Assembly: GCF_003001675.1 (NCBI RefSeq) | Contig: NZ_PVYW01000019.1 | Location: forward strand, 62,001-126,000 | Length of the DNA: 64,000 nt | Origin: Cohnella sp. SGD-V74 | GTDB lineage: Bacteria > Bacillota > Bacilli > Paenibacillales > Paenibacillaceae | Direction of reading: 5' to 3' | Part shown: positions 14,868-23,711 of the stretch, piece by piece | Layout: every line of letters starts with the position of its first letter | How positions within the stretch are numbered: the first letter of the stretch is position 1 | Program-made: the position numbers and the translations under genes | Notes under the pieces: model-generated | What the model saw: only the letters and a program-made list of their open reading frames with translations | What the model was told of the DNA's origin: nothing | Database searches by the model: none

Positions 14868-15815
14868 AGCGGGAGGCTGGGGAGGCTGCAACCCGCTTGC
14901 GTCGGGTTAGAGCGTTCGAACGGAGGCTGGAGAAGCTGCAACCCGTGTACGTCGGGTTAGAGCGTTCAAACGGAGGCTGGAGAAGCTGTAACCCGTGTAC
15001 GTCGGGTTAGAGCGCGCGAACGGAGGCCGGCGGTGCTGCTACCCGTGTACGTCGGGTTAGAGCGTTCAAACGGAGGCTGGAGAAGCTGCAACCCGTGTAC
15101 GTCGGGTTAGAGCGCATGAACGGAGGCTGGCGGTGCTGCTACCCCCATGCGTCGGGTTAGAGCGTTCGAACGGAGGCTGGGGAGGCTGCAACCCGCTTGC
15201 GTCGGGTTAGAGCGTTCGAACGGAGGCTGGAGAAGCTGCAACCCGTGCGCGTCGGGTTAGAGCGTTCAAACGGAGGCTGGAGAAGCTGCAACCCGTGTAC
15301 GTCGGGTTAGAGCGCGCGAACGGAGGATGGCGAAGCTGCTCCCCCCATGCGTCGGGTTAGAGCGTGTGAACAGAGGCCGGCGGTGCTGCTACCCGGGCGC
15401 GTCAGGTTAGAGTGTGTGAACGGAGGCCGGCGGTGCTGCTACCCGGGCGCGTCAGGTTAGAGTGTGTGAACGGAGGATGGAGAAGCTGCAACCCGTGTAC
15501 GTCGGGTTAGAGCGTGTGAACGGAGGATGGCGGTGCTGCTACCCGCTTGCGTCGGGTTAGAGTGTGTGAACGGAGGATGGGGAGGCTGCAACCCGTGTAC
15601 GTCGGGTTAGAGCGCGTGAACGGAGGCTGGGGAGGCTGCAACCCGTTTGCGGCGGGTTAGAGCGCGTGAACGGAGGCTGGGGAGGCTGCTACCCGCTTGC
15701 GTCGGGTTAGAGCGTTCGAACGGAGGCTGGAGAAGCTGCAACCCGTGTACGTCGGGTTAGAGCGCGCGAACGGAGGCTGGGGAGGCTGCAACCCGAGCTG
15801 GTCGGACTCAAGCGT
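14868..15815. repeat. Array of about 19 tandem 50-bp repeats
   Basis: The GTCGGGTTAG block recurs at 14901 and then every 50 bp to 15751, with a degenerate last copy at 15801. There is no insertion or deletion in about 950 bp. Each unit reads roughly CGGAGG, a variable 14-base block, ACCCG, a variable 7-base loop, CGGGT, TAGAGCG and a variable end. The variable blocks come in a few discrete forms shuffled between units, as in minisatellites. Fifty is not a multiple of three and each unit carries stop triplets on both strands, so no frame stays open: the array is non-coding. Confidence 0.95.
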
Positions 15816-15871
15816 GCAAATGGCGGGGCGGCGAAGGGGTGGTGTAAGAGCTGTCCCATAAGTCTGGTCAA

Positions 15872-16036
15872 CAAAGATGATCCATAAAAAGAATGGGAAC
15901 ATATCTCCTGTAGAGCGAAGCGCCTGCCTCATACGGTCATGAAATTACCCTGTTACGGATTAATCAAATCGTGATTTCATGATCGTATCAGCAGCGTAAG
16001 GAGATATATTCCCATGTTAATGAAGGGATCATTTGA
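15872..16036. repeat. 165-bp imperfect foldback (MITE- or remnant-like)
   Basis: Two arms of about 75 bp are inverted copies of each other. Matching blocks include ATGATCC (15877) with GGATCAT (16026), ATGGGAA-ATATCTCCT with its complement around 16000, and TCATGAAAT (15938 region) with ATTTCATGA. The loop centre is near 15955. It directly abuts the end of metQ and the 50-bp array. The neighbouring CTGTCCCATAAGTC (15851) resembles insertion-sequence ends. No transposase frame is present. Confidence 0.6.
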
Positions 16037-16041
16037 TAGGT

Positions 16042-16899
16042 TTAGAATGCCGGAACGACCGCAACCCCGTAAGTATCTTCAATGAATTTTTTCACTTCCG
16101 GCGTGGTCAGCGCAGCGTCGAGCTTCTTCACCGCTTCGTTGTTCTCGTCGCCCGAGCGAACGACGATGATGTTCGCGTACGGAGAGTTGGCGTCCTCGCG
16201 GAACAGAGCGGAGTTCGGATCGATCTTCGCCTCCAACACCAGATTCGTATTGATGATCGCTCCGTCCAGATCCGGCAAGGAGCGCGGAAGCGTCGCGGAA
16301 TCGGCTTCGATGAACTTCAGGTTTTTCGGGTTGTCGACGATATCCTTCGGAGTCGCTTCGTAAGTCGTGATTCCTTCCTTCAGCTTGATGAGACCCTGGC
16401 GCTCAAGCAGCACGAGCGCACGATATTCGTTCGACGGATTGTTCGGAATTCCGATTGTCGCCCCTTCGCCGATCTCGTCCTTAGACTTCAGCTTGTTAGA
16501 GTAGAACCCGATCGGTTCTACGTGAACCTTCGTCGTCACGGCAAAGTCGTAGCCCTTCTCGCCTTTTATGGAATCCAGGTAAGGAACGTGCTGGAAGTAG
16601 TTGGCGTCGATCTGCTTGTCGTGCAGCGCCGGATTCAGCTGTCCTTCGTCGTCGAATACGACGACGTCCAGGTTAACGCCTTGCTCCTTCAGAGCGGGCT
16701 TGACGAAGTTCAAAATGACGGCGTGGGGAACGGCTGCAGCTCCGACCTTCAGCGTCAATTCGGACGCCCCGGACGAAGACTGCGAAGCGGATGGAGATGC
16801 GCTGCCCCCGTTGTTGTTTTTCGAGCCGCAGCCCGCCAGAACCGCGCTTGCCAGCACTAACATCGAAATAAGAACGACCCAATTTTTCTTCTTAGACAT
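16042..16899 (-). CDS. metQ: MetQ/NlpA-family methionine-binding lipoprotein
   Basis: The 285-residue protein has a lipoprotein signal peptide with VLAGC, a Ser/Ala/Asn linker and the NlpA fold. Characteristic stretches are VGAAAVPHAVILNFVKP, QIDANYFQHVPYLD and IGIPNNPSNEYRAL. These proteins bind methionine or its derivatives and deliver them to MetNI. It is the last gene of metNIQ, 37 bp after metI. The ligand could also be another methionine-like compound, because the operon lacks the S-box riboswitch usual for methionine transporters in Firmicutes. Confidence 0.9.
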   Translation of the reverse strand: MSKKKNWVVLISMLVLASAVLAGCGSKNNNGGSASPSASQSSSGASELTLKVGAAAVPHAVILNFVKPALKEQGVNLDVVVFDDEGQLNPALHDKQIDANYFQHVPYLDSIKGEKGYDFAVTTKVHVEPIGFYSNKLKSKDEIGEGATIGIPNNPSNEYRALVLLERQGLIKLKEGITTYEATPKDIVDNPKNLKFIEADSATLPRSLPDLDGAIINTNLVLEAKIDPNSALFREDANSPYANIIVVRSGDENNEAVKKLDAALTTPEVKKFIEDTYGVAVVPAF

Positions 16900-16936
16900 A
16901 ACCCTTCACTCCTGATTTATATTTGTATTGACCTTG

Positions 16937-17605
16937 TTACTCCGGCTTGTATCGCCTTCTGTTGATCGATCGGGCGATCGAATCTCCGGTCCACTGAAGG
17001 ACCTGAACGAGCAAAATAATGACGATGACGGTAGCGAATAAAATATCTTCCCGGAACCTCTGGTAACCGAACCGAATGGCCAAGCTGCCGAGCCCTCCCG
17101 CTCCGATCGCTCCGGCGACGGCCGTCAGCTCGGTGATCGCAATGACCGCGATCGTCAAGCTCCGCACCAGAGCCGGCAGCGCTTCGGGAATCAGCACGCG
17201 GAAGAGGATGTCCAGCGGCGAGGCGCCGAACGACTTGGCCGCTTCCACTTTACCAGGCGCCACTTCCTTGAGCGCGCTCTCCACGATCCTTCCCAGGAAC
17301 GGCGCGGCTCCGATCGACAGCGACACGACCGCGGCCGTCGGTCCCAGAGACGTTCCGACAACCCATCTCGCCACCGGGATCAGCAGAACGATCAGAATAA
17401 TAAACGGCAGAGAACGGACGCCATTGATCGCCAGGCTGACGACCTTGTGGATCGGACGATTTTCCAGAACGCCGCCCTTCTCGGTCGCCACCAGCGTAAT
17501 CCCCAGCAGCATCCCGAGCAGAATGGCGAAAAACGACGACCAGACGAGCATGTACAGCGTTTCTCGCAAGCCCTCCCACAGCAATTCGAACAAGTCGTCT
17601 CTCAT
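16937..17605 (-). CDS. metI: Methionine ABC transporter permease MetI
   Basis: The 222-residue permease has five to six membrane segments and the MetI motifs ETLYMLVWSSFFAILLG near the N-terminus and EAAKSFGASPLDILFRVLIPEALP, the EAA loop that contacts the ATPase. AVAGAIGAGGLGSLAIRFGYQRF is typical of the family. Its start overlaps the end of metN by 4 bp (ATGA), so the two are translationally coupled. Confidence 0.94.
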   Translation of the reverse strand: MRDDLFELLWEGLRETLYMLVWSSFFAILLGMLLGITLVATEKGGVLENRPIHKVVSLAINGVRSLPFIILIVLLIPVARWVVGTSLGPTAAVVSLSIGAAPFLGRIVESALKEVAPGKVEAAKSFGASPLDILFRVLIPEALPALVRSLTIAVIAITELTAVAGAIGAGGLGSLAIRFGYQRFREDILFATVIVIILLVQVLQWTGDSIARSINRRRYKPE

Positions 17606-18390
17606 ATGCCGGCTCCGACCCCTTCCACCGCGAGCTGCCGCTTCTGCCGATAGCGTTCGACAATGTTAACGAATCGGCGGGCTGTGTCGCTCTGAGGATT
17701 GAGAAAGAATTGATCGACCGTTCCGGTCTCGACGATCTCCCCCTGCTCGATGACGGCGACGTTATTGCAAATGTGCTGGAGCACTTCGAGCTCGTGCGTA
17801 ATCAGCACGACCGTTAGACCCAGCTGCTGGTTGATCGACTGGAGCAGCTCCAGAATCGAATAGGTCGTCTGCGGGTCCAAAGCCGAGGTAGCTTCGTCGC
17901 AGAGCAGCACATCCGGCTCGTTCACCAGCGCGCGGGCGATTCCCACCCGCTGCTTCTGACCTCCGCTGAGCTGAGACGGATAGTGTCCGGCTTTGTCGGA
18001 GAGCTGCACCATCTCCAGCACTTCTGTCACCCGTTTGCGGATGAACGCCTTATCCCGACCGGCCACCTTCAAGGGGAAAGCGACGTTCTGAAATACCGTT
18101 TTGCCGTCGAGCAGGTTGAACTGCTGGAAGATCATGCCGATCTTCTGCCTGGCTTCGCGAAGGCGCTTGCCCTCCAGCTCCGTAATGACCGTATCGCCGA
18201 TCGCAACCGCCCCTTCGTCGGGTTCCTCCAAACGGTTCATGCAGCGCACCAACGTGGATTTACCGGCGCCGCTGAAGCCGATAATCCCGTAGATATCCCC
18301 CTTCTCGATCGTCAGATCCAGTTTGTTCAACGCTTTGAACACGCCGCTTGCGGTTTTGTAGGACTTGCTGAGATTGCTTATCGCGATCAT
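17602..18390 (-). CDS. metN: Methionine ABC transporter ATPase MetN
   Basis: The ATG at 18390 is chosen because GAGGAG lies 8 bases upstream; the longer open frame runs through the leader terminator. The 262-residue ATPase carries Walker A GFSGAGKST, signature LSGGQKQRVGIARAL and Walker B VLLCDEATSALDP, the form typical of MetN. It is shorter than most MetN (about 340 residues): the C-terminal ACT-like NIL domain used for methionine feedback inhibition is missing, since the protein ends about 20 residues after the H-loop region. It is the first gene of metNIQ and is preceded by an attenuator-like hairpin. Confidence 0.92.
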   Translation of the reverse strand: MIAISNLSKSYKTASGVFKALNKLDLTIEKGDIYGIIGFSGAGKSTLVRCMNRLEEPDEGAVAIGDTVITELEGKRLREARQKIGMIFQQFNLLDGKTVFQNVAFPLKVAGRDKAFIRKRVTEVLEMVQLSDKAGHYPSQLSGGQKQRVGIARALVNEPDVLLCDEATSALDPQTTYSILELLQSINQQLGLTVVLITHELEVLQHICNNVAVIEQGEIVETGTVDQFFLNPQSDTARRFVNIVERYRQKRQLAVEGVGAGI

Positions 18391-18406
18391 GCTCCTCACT
18401 CCTCGA

Positions 18407-18463
18407 CAAAAAAACCAAGCCAACGCACGCGGAATCACGAGATTCCGCCGCATCGCTTGGTTT
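18407..18463 (-). promoter_or_regulatory. Intrinsic terminator in the metN leader (attenuator candidate)
   Basis: AACCAAGC (18455-18462, minus reading) pairs with GCTTGGTT (18413-18420), with an inner perfect GCGGAATC/GATTCCGC hairpin. A run of T follows on the minus strand. It lies between the metN promoter and the ribosome binding site, so it would stop transcription unless relieved. The upstream gene prsA has its own terminator, so this hairpin belongs to metN. Confidence 0.75.
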
Positions 18464-18466
18464 CCA

Positions 18467-18480
18467 GTTGACTGGTCAAC
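18467..18480. promoter_or_regulatory. Palindrome in the metN leader (possible operator)
   Basis: GTTGACTGGTCAAC is a near-perfect dyad (GTTGAC/GTCAAC) located just after the predicted start of transcription. It could be a repressor operator or the 5' arm of an antiterminator. No regulator can be named. Confidence 0.45.
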
Positions 18481-18515
18481 CCTTTAATTCCAAGTAAATC
18501 AATTGGTTTTTATTT

Positions 18516-18544
18516 AATTTATTAGAAAAACCGCGAGTTGTCAA
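18516..18544 (-). promoter_or_regulatory. SigA-type promoter of metNIQ
   Basis: TTGACA (18539-18544) and TAAATT (18516-18521) on the minus strand are 17 bases apart. The -35 is perfect and the -10 matches four of six. It predicts a leader of about 120 nt. Confidence 0.6.
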
Positions 18545-18556
18545 CTGTAATTATTG

Positions 18557-18608
18557 GAAAAAAAAGACGTTCGAACTTCCTGCCGCTCAGGCAGGCGATT
18601 CGAACGCC
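18557..18608 (-). terminator. Intrinsic terminator after prsA
   Basis: GCGTTCGAA pairs with TTCGAACGT, with an inner CCTGCC/GGCAGG stem. Eight T follow on the minus strand. It begins 15 bases after the prsA stop. Confidence 0.92.
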
Positions 18609-18623
18609 TTATGTTTCGGTCGA

Positions 18624-19712
18624 TTATTGAGCGGACGCCGACGGCGACGCGCTCGGGGATTCGCTTGGAGACTCAGCCGGCGATTCTGCCGGGGATTCCG
18701 ACGCGCTGGGCGATTCGGAAGGCTCCTGAGGCAGCGTAACGACGATGCCCAGCTTGTCCTGTTCGCTGACGATATATTCGTTCAGCTTGGTCGAAGCCAA
18801 TTGCATGCTGATCGATTCCTTCGACTCCTCGGACAGCTTGTCCGCGGAAGTCGCTTCCTCGCGGCTCTCGACCTTGATGACGTGATAGCCGAATTGTGTC
18901 AGGACCGGCTCGCCGATCTCGCCGACCGGCTGCGTGTTGGCCGCTTCCTTGAACTCCGCGACCCAGCCTCCGGCGACTTGCTTCTCGTACAAGCCTCCGT
19001 TGTTCTTCGATCCGTCATCCGTGGAATACTCCTTGGCCAGAGCTTCCCAGTCTCCTCCGGCTTCGAGCTTCGCCTTCACTTCTTCAGCCATCTTGAGCGC
19101 CTCTTCTTCCGACTTCAGCTCGGCTCCCGTGTTGGGATCGTTCGTTCCGATCAGAATATGGCGGACCGTGACGACGTTATAGTCGGACGGAGCTTTGTCG
19201 AACTCCGCCTTGATCTCTTCGTCCGTTACCTGAGTTTTGAATTCCTCGCCCTTGGAGGAATAGTAAGATTGGAATTTAAGCGTCTCTTCGTAGAAAGCGA
19301 CCATGTCGGCCACGCTAAGGTCGTTATCCTTCAGCTGCTGCTTGAAATCCGGCTGCGTGTTGCGCGCCTTCTCCACGTTCTCCTTGAACGTCTTGGAGTC
19401 CTTCTTGACCTTGTCCTTCTCCTCAGCGGAGATTTGGTCGCCGAGCACCTTGGCCGCGATGTACTGCTTCACCAGCTGCTCCTTGATTTGCGGGATGGAC
19501 GCGTACATGGCGATCTGGCTGTTGCCGCTCAAGATCTGGTAAGCGATATACTTCTCGAACTCTTTATCCGTTACCTGTCCCCCGTTATTGTAGGTAGCAA
19601 TTACGGTATCTTTCTCCTTCTTGCCGCACGCGGACATCAGTGCGACCAGCATGACCGCCGCCAGCGTTAACAAAGCGAGCCGACGATACGGCATGCTTCT
19701 ATGGTGCAACAT
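18624..19712 (-). CDS. prsA: PrsA-like parvulin peptidyl-prolyl isomerase lipoprotein
   Basis: The ATG at 19712 is preferred because AAGGGGG lies 9 bases upstream; it overlaps the mfd end by 14 bp. The 362-residue protein has a signal peptide ending in a lipobox-like MSAC and a SurA-like N-terminal region (residues about 35-190). A PpiC parvulin domain follows (VRHILIGTND to GYHVIKVES, about 190-300). The C-terminal tail is a low-complexity Ser/Pro/Ala/Glu repeat. Such lipoproteins help exported proteins fold outside the membrane. Its place directly after mfd is shared by other Paenibacillaceae. The tail repeats may make this end prone to length change. Confidence 0.9.
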   Translation of the reverse strand: MLHHRSMPYRRLALLTLAAVMLVALMSACGKKEKDTVIATYNNGGQVTDKEFEKYIAYQILSGNSQIAMYASIPQIKEQLVKQYIAAKVLGDQISAEEKDKVKKDSKTFKENVEKARNTQPDFKQQLKDNDLSVADMVAFYEETLKFQSYYSSKGEEFKTQVTDEEIKAEFDKAPSDYNVVTVRHILIGTNDPNTGAELKSEEEALKMAEEVKAKLEAGGDWEALAKEYSTDDGSKNNGGLYEKQVAGGWVAEFKEAANTQPVGEIGEPVLTQFGYHVIKVESREEATSADKLSEESKESISMQLASTKLNEYIVSEQDKLGIVVTLPQEPSESPSASESPAESPAESPSESPSASPSASAQ

Positions 19713-22700
19713 CCTGTAGTTCCCCCTTCGATTTTGTCGCTTCTTTGTATTGTACCAGAAAATCCTCCAAGAGCGCCAATAAAGCGTTCTCATCCAACCC
19801 TCGTGCCTTGAAGCGGATCAGCGGCTGTTGATCGCCCAGAGCGGACGCCATCCGGCCTTGGAATTTCGCCTCCAGCGCCTTCAGCTTCTTCTCGTCGATA
19901 TCCGCGCGACGGCGCTGTTCCAGCTTCAACGTCACGTCGTCGGCCCTGCGAACGATCGACTCGATGCCGTATTTGCGCCCATATACCTTCAGCCTGGCGA
20001 CCGCCATCAGATTAAGCACCGCTTTAGGCGGCTCTCCGAAACGGTCGATGAGTTCCTCGAACAAATCTTCGACGTCGTCCAACGAGGCGGCAGCGGCCAC
20101 CTTCTTGTAGATTTCGATTTTCTGAATGCTGTCGTAAATGTATTCCGGAGGCAGATAAGCGTCTACGCCCAAGTCGAGCTGCGTGTTCACCGGCAGCGGA
20201 GGGGCGACGTCCCCGCCCAATTGCAGCTTGCGGCTCTGAATCTCTTCCGCCAGCATCTGGGAATACAGGTCGAAGCCGACCGACGCGATAAATCCGTGCT
20301 GCTCCGCGCCGAGCAGATTGCCCGCTCCGCGGATGGACAGATCCCGCATGGCGATCTTGAAGCCCGATCCCAATTCCGTGAATTCCTTGATCGATTGCAG
20401 ACGCTTCTCCGCCACTTCGGTCAACACTTTGTCCCGTTGATAGGTGAAGTAGGCGTAAGCGATCCGATTCGAGCGTCCCACGCGTCCGCGCAGCTGGTAG
20501 AGCTGCGACAGGCCCATTTTGTCCGCATCGTGCACGATCAGCGTATTGACGTTCGGAATGTCGACTCCGGTCTCGATAATGCTCGTGCTGACGAGCACGT
20601 CGTATTCTCCGTCCAGGAAGTCCAGAATCGTCCTCTCCAGCTCTTGCTCCGACATCTGGCCGTGCGCCACGGCGATTCTGGCGTCGGGCACGAGCGCGCT
20701 GATCTGCTCCGCCGTCTGGTAAATTCCCTGCACCCGGTTGAACAGATAATAAACCTGTCCGTCGCGGGCCAACTCGCGTTCGATCGCCTCGCGAACGAGC
20801 GTCGCGCTGTATTCGACGACGTAAGTCTGCACGGGGAACCGGTTCTCCGGCGGCGTCTCGATGACCGACAGGTCTCGCACGCCCAGCATCGACATATGGA
20901 GCGTGCGGGGAATCGGCGTTGCCGTCAGCGTCAGCACGTCCACGTTCGTCTTGAGCTTCTTGAGCTTCTCCTTATGCGTCACGCCGAAGCGCTGCTCTTC
21001 GTCGACGATGAGCAGTCCGAGATCCTTGAACACGATGTCCTGGGACAAAATCCGGTGCGTTCCGATGACGACGTCGACGGTGCCTGCCTTCAACCCTTTG
21101 ATCGTCTCCGTCTGCTCCTTGCGGCTCCGGAACCGGCTCAGCACCTTGATGTTGAACGGATAGCCGGAGAACCTCTCCCGGAAAGTCTCGAAGTGCTGCT
21201 GCGCCAGAATCGTCGTCGGCACGAGCACGGCTACCTGCTTGCCCTCGATCGCAGCCTTGAACGCGGCCCGGATCGCCACCTCGGTCTTGCCGTAGCCGAC
21301 GTCTCCGCACAGCAGGCGGTCCATCGGGCGCGGGGTCTGCATATCCTTCTTGATCTCCTGGATCGCCCTCAGCTGGTCCGTCGTCTCTTCGTACGGGAAC
21401 ATCTCTTCGAATTCCTGCTGATACGGCGTATCGTCGCCGAAGCCGAAGCCGGTCGTCGCCTGCCGCTCCGCATAGAGCTTGATCAGATCGTCCGCGATAT
21501 CCTGCACGGAAGAGCGGACCTTCGACTTGGCCCGGTTCCACTCCGCGCCGCCGAGCTTGCTGATCTTCGGCTCCTTCTCCTCGTTGCCGACGTATTTCTG
21601 GATCAGATCGAATTGCTCTACCGGTACGGAGAGACGATCCCCTCCCGCGTATACGATGTGAAGATAATCTTTGTGAATGCCGGCGACCTCAAGCGTTCCG
21701 ATGCCGAGATACTTGCCGATGCCGTGATTCTGGTGCACGACATAGTCGCCCACCCTCAGCTCGGTGTAGCTCTTAAGACGCTCGGCGTTGTCCAGATGAC
21801 GGTCGACTCTTCTGGCCTTGCGCTGCTTCTGCGTGAACATTTCGCCTTCGGTAATGACGACCAGCTTGATTGAAGGCAGCTCGAAGCCGCTTTGCAAGTT
21901 GCCCTGCAAAATCTCCGGAGGCTCGATCTGATAGTCTTCAAGCACCCGCCTCATCCGATCGGCCCGCTCCGCGTTGCCCGCGAGCATCAAAATTCGGATG
22001 CCGCTCTTGCGCCAGCGCTCGGTCTCGGCCTTCAACACGTTCATCTGACCGTGGAAGTTCTGCATCGAGCGGCAGACGAAGTTGATAATATTTTGCGGCT
22101 GCGTATGCGGAATTTGCCGGACGAAGAGCGACAGGTAGACGGTCTGGAACCCTTTCGGATAGAGCGCCTGCTCCGCCGATACGGCCAGCACGTAACCCGG
22201 AAGCGACTTGCCCTGCTGGAGAAGATGGGTCGTCCACTCCGACTCGTCGCGTTCCAGTTGGCGCGCCGTTTCTCCGAGCCTGTTCGGTTCGTCCATCAGC
22301 AGGATCGTATCTTTCGGCATATAGTCTAGCAGCGTCTGGCGTTCCGGATAGAGCAGAGAAATATATTTGTAAATCTCGGGAAAATACACATTTTGTCGCA
22401 AAAGCTCAATTTCCCGGGAAATCTCGGAGCTCAGCCGCTCCTTGGCCTGCCGGTCGGTCATTCTCTCCAATTGCTTGTCGAGAAGGTCCCGGGCATGCTG
22501 GGCCGCGTTCTGGAATCTCCTCTCTACGGCGATCCATTCCCGGCTCGGCTGCACGGTATACGTCTCCACCTTGTCGATCGAACGCTGATCGGCCGGATCG
22601 AACGTACGGATGGAATCGATCTCGTCGTCGAACCATTCGACGCGATAAGCGAGCGCGGAAGCGAGCGGGAAGAAGTCGACGATGCCTCCGCGCACGCTCA

Positions 22701-23220
22701 TATGGCCTTTCTGTTCGACCCGGTCGACTCTCTCATAGCCGAGCTCGACCATTCTGCGCAGAAACTGCTCCATCGGCAGATTCTCTCCAACGCGCAGCAC
22801 GATGTGCGCCTCCGACATCGTCTGGCGGTCCGGGAGGAATCTCCGAACCCCCGCGAACGGCACGACAATAACGCCGCGGAAGCCATCCGCGAGCTTGAGT
22901 ACGGCGTCCAGCCGCCGCGCGGACGTCTCCGGGCTTGAGATTGCGGTCTCCGCGGCGATCAGCTCGTTGGCGGGATACAGCAGCACCTCGTCCGACGATA
23001 GACACTCCTGCAGGTCGTCCGCGATTTTCTGCGCCGAGAACATATTGTGCGTAACGATAAGAATCGGCCGCTCCAACTCCCGATACATGCCGGCGATCGC
23101 CGCCTGCCTGGCGGAACCGGATAAGCCCGCGACGAGCTGCTCCCGCATTCCGCTTTTCAGTCCTTGAATGACGCTGATGAGATCGGGATCCTTAACGAGC
23201 GATTGGATTAACGGCTTCAT
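19699..23220 (-). CDS. mfd: Transcription-repair coupling factor Mfd
   Basis: The ATG at 23220 follows GAGGGG by 7 bases and gives 1173 residues, close to Bacillus Mfd (1177). In order: UvrB-homology modules (about 1-330), the RNA-polymerase-interacting domain beginning ELRVGDYVVHQNHGIGKY (about 490-560), a RecG-like translocase with Walker A GDVGYGKTEVA and DEEQ box, and the C-terminal TRCF domain (about 1010-1110). Mfd pushes stalled RNA polymerase off lesions and recruits UvrA. Order fin-mfd is conserved. No defects are visible. Confidence 0.97.
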   Translation of the reverse strand: MKPLIQSLVKDPDLISVIQGLKSGMREQLVAGLSGSARQAAIAGMYRELERPILIVTHNMFSAQKIADDLQECLSSDEVLLYPANELIAAETAISSPETSARRLDAVLKLADGFRGVIVVPFAGVRRFLPDRQTMSEAHIVLRVGENLPMEQFLRRMVELGYERVDRVEQKGHMSVRGGIVDFFPLASALAYRVEWFDDEIDSIRTFDPADQRSIDKVETYTVQPSREWIAVERRFQNAAQHARDLLDKQLERMTDRQAKERLSSEISREIELLRQNVYFPEIYKYISLLYPERQTLLDYMPKDTILLMDEPNRLGETARQLERDESEWTTHLLQQGKSLPGYVLAVSAEQALYPKGFQTVYLSLFVRQIPHTQPQNIINFVCRSMQNFHGQMNVLKAETERWRKSGIRILMLAGNAERADRMRRVLEDYQIEPPEILQGNLQSGFELPSIKLVVITEGEMFTQKQRKARRVDRHLDNAERLKSYTELRVGDYVVHQNHGIGKYLGIGTLEVAGIHKDYLHIVYAGGDRLSVPVEQFDLIQKYVGNEEKEPKISKLGGAEWNRAKSKVRSSVQDIADDLIKLYAERQATTGFGFGDDTPYQQEFEEMFPYEETTDQLRAIQEIKKDMQTPRPMDRLLCGDVGYGKTEVAIRAAFKAAIEGKQVAVLVPTTILAQQHFETFRERFSGYPFNIKVLSRFRSRKEQTETIKGLKAGTVDVVIGTHRILSQDIVFKDLGLLIVDEEQRFGVTHKEKLKKLKTNVDVLTLTATPIPRTLHMSMLGVRDLSVIETPPENRFPVQTYVVEYSATLVREAIERELARDGQVYYLFNRVQGIYQTAEQISALVPDARIAVAHGQMSEQELERTILDFLDGEYDVLVSTSIIETGVDIPNVNTLIVHDADKMGLSQLYQLRGRVGRSNRIAYAYFTYQRDKVLTEVAEKRLQSIKEFTELGSGFKIAMRDLSIRGAGNLLGAEQHGFIASVGFDLYSQMLAEEIQSRKLQLGGDVAPPLPVNTQLDLGVDAYLPPEYIYDSIQKIEIYKKVAAAASLDDVEDLFEELIDRFGEPPKAVLNLMAVARLKVYGRKYGIESIVRRADDVTLKLEQRRRADIDEKKLKALEAKFQGRMASALGDQQPLIRFKARGLDENALLALLEDFLVQYKEATKSKGELQDVAP

Positions 23221-23369
23221 GGCATTTCCCCTCTCCGAAACCAACCTTCCACGACCGACGCGCCCCCGTCTCTCCGAAGCGCTGCTGCGCGCCCCGGTTA
23301 ACTGCGCTCGATCGTCGAAGCCAAATGAATAATATACTGCCTGCCTCAAATCGCGCCTAGGAAATCAAG

Positions 23370-23394
23370 AAAAAAGCCCCGGCACATGCCAAGG
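23370..23394 (-). terminator. Terminator between fin and mfd
   Basis: CCTTGGC (minus) pairs with GCCGGGG through two G-T pairs around a 4-base loop and is followed by C and TTTTTT. It follows the fin stop by about 40 bases. Confidence 0.7.
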
Positions 23395-23431
23395 ACTCCT
23401 AGAGGATGTCGGAACGTGATGCTTTCGGCGC

Positions 23432-23662
23432 TTATTGCAACGGATTGGACAGCAGCGCAAGCTCGGGATTCGCATCCAGCGTCTGGCTGCAATAATCGCA
23501 GATTACCCGTACGGTCACGTCCCCGTTGGAATTATACGCTATTATACGCTTTCGCTCTTCGGGGGTCAAGAATTGCAGGCCCAGCCGGTATTCGCCCACC
23601 TCCGAATGATTGAAGCTTCCTAGCGACATGCCGCAATGGCGGCAAATATAGTTCACAGTCAT
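23432..23662 (-). CDS. fin: Anti-sigma-F factor Fin
   Basis: The ATG at 23662 follows AGGAGG and gives 76 residues, the size of Fin (YabK). It carries two CXXC pairs, YICRHCG near residue 7 and ICDYCSQ near 54, which form a zinc-binding unit. Fin turns off SigF in the forespore by binding it to allow the switch to SigG. It lies between pth and mfd as in Bacillus. A SigF-type -10 element is present about 50 bp upstream. The longer upstream open frame is spurious. Confidence 0.94.
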   Translation of the reverse strand: MTVNYICRHCGMSLGSFNHSEVGEYRLGLQFLTPEERKRIIAYNSNGDVTVRVICDYCSQTLDANPELALLSNPLQ

Positions 23663-23711
23663 AGCTATGCCTCCTGGAGTGAGCATATGCGGCATCCTCC
23701 GCATCTCTATC

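Noticed and set aside
14868..15815. CRISPR array
   Set aside because: Every 50-bp unit is similar along its whole length; there are no unique spacers between conserved repeats and no cas genes nearby.
15657..15932. 91-residue minus-strand frame at the end of the repeat array
   Set aside because: It runs through the repeats and the foldback arm, has no ribosome binding site and no protein-like composition.
18390..18544. S-box (SAM) riboswitch or T-box before metN
   Set aside because: None of the conserved S-box core or T-box sequences was found in the 120-nt leader.
19828..21873. 681-codon plus-strand frame inside mfd
   Set aside because: Antisense shadow; mfd carries all expected helicase motifs on the minus strand.
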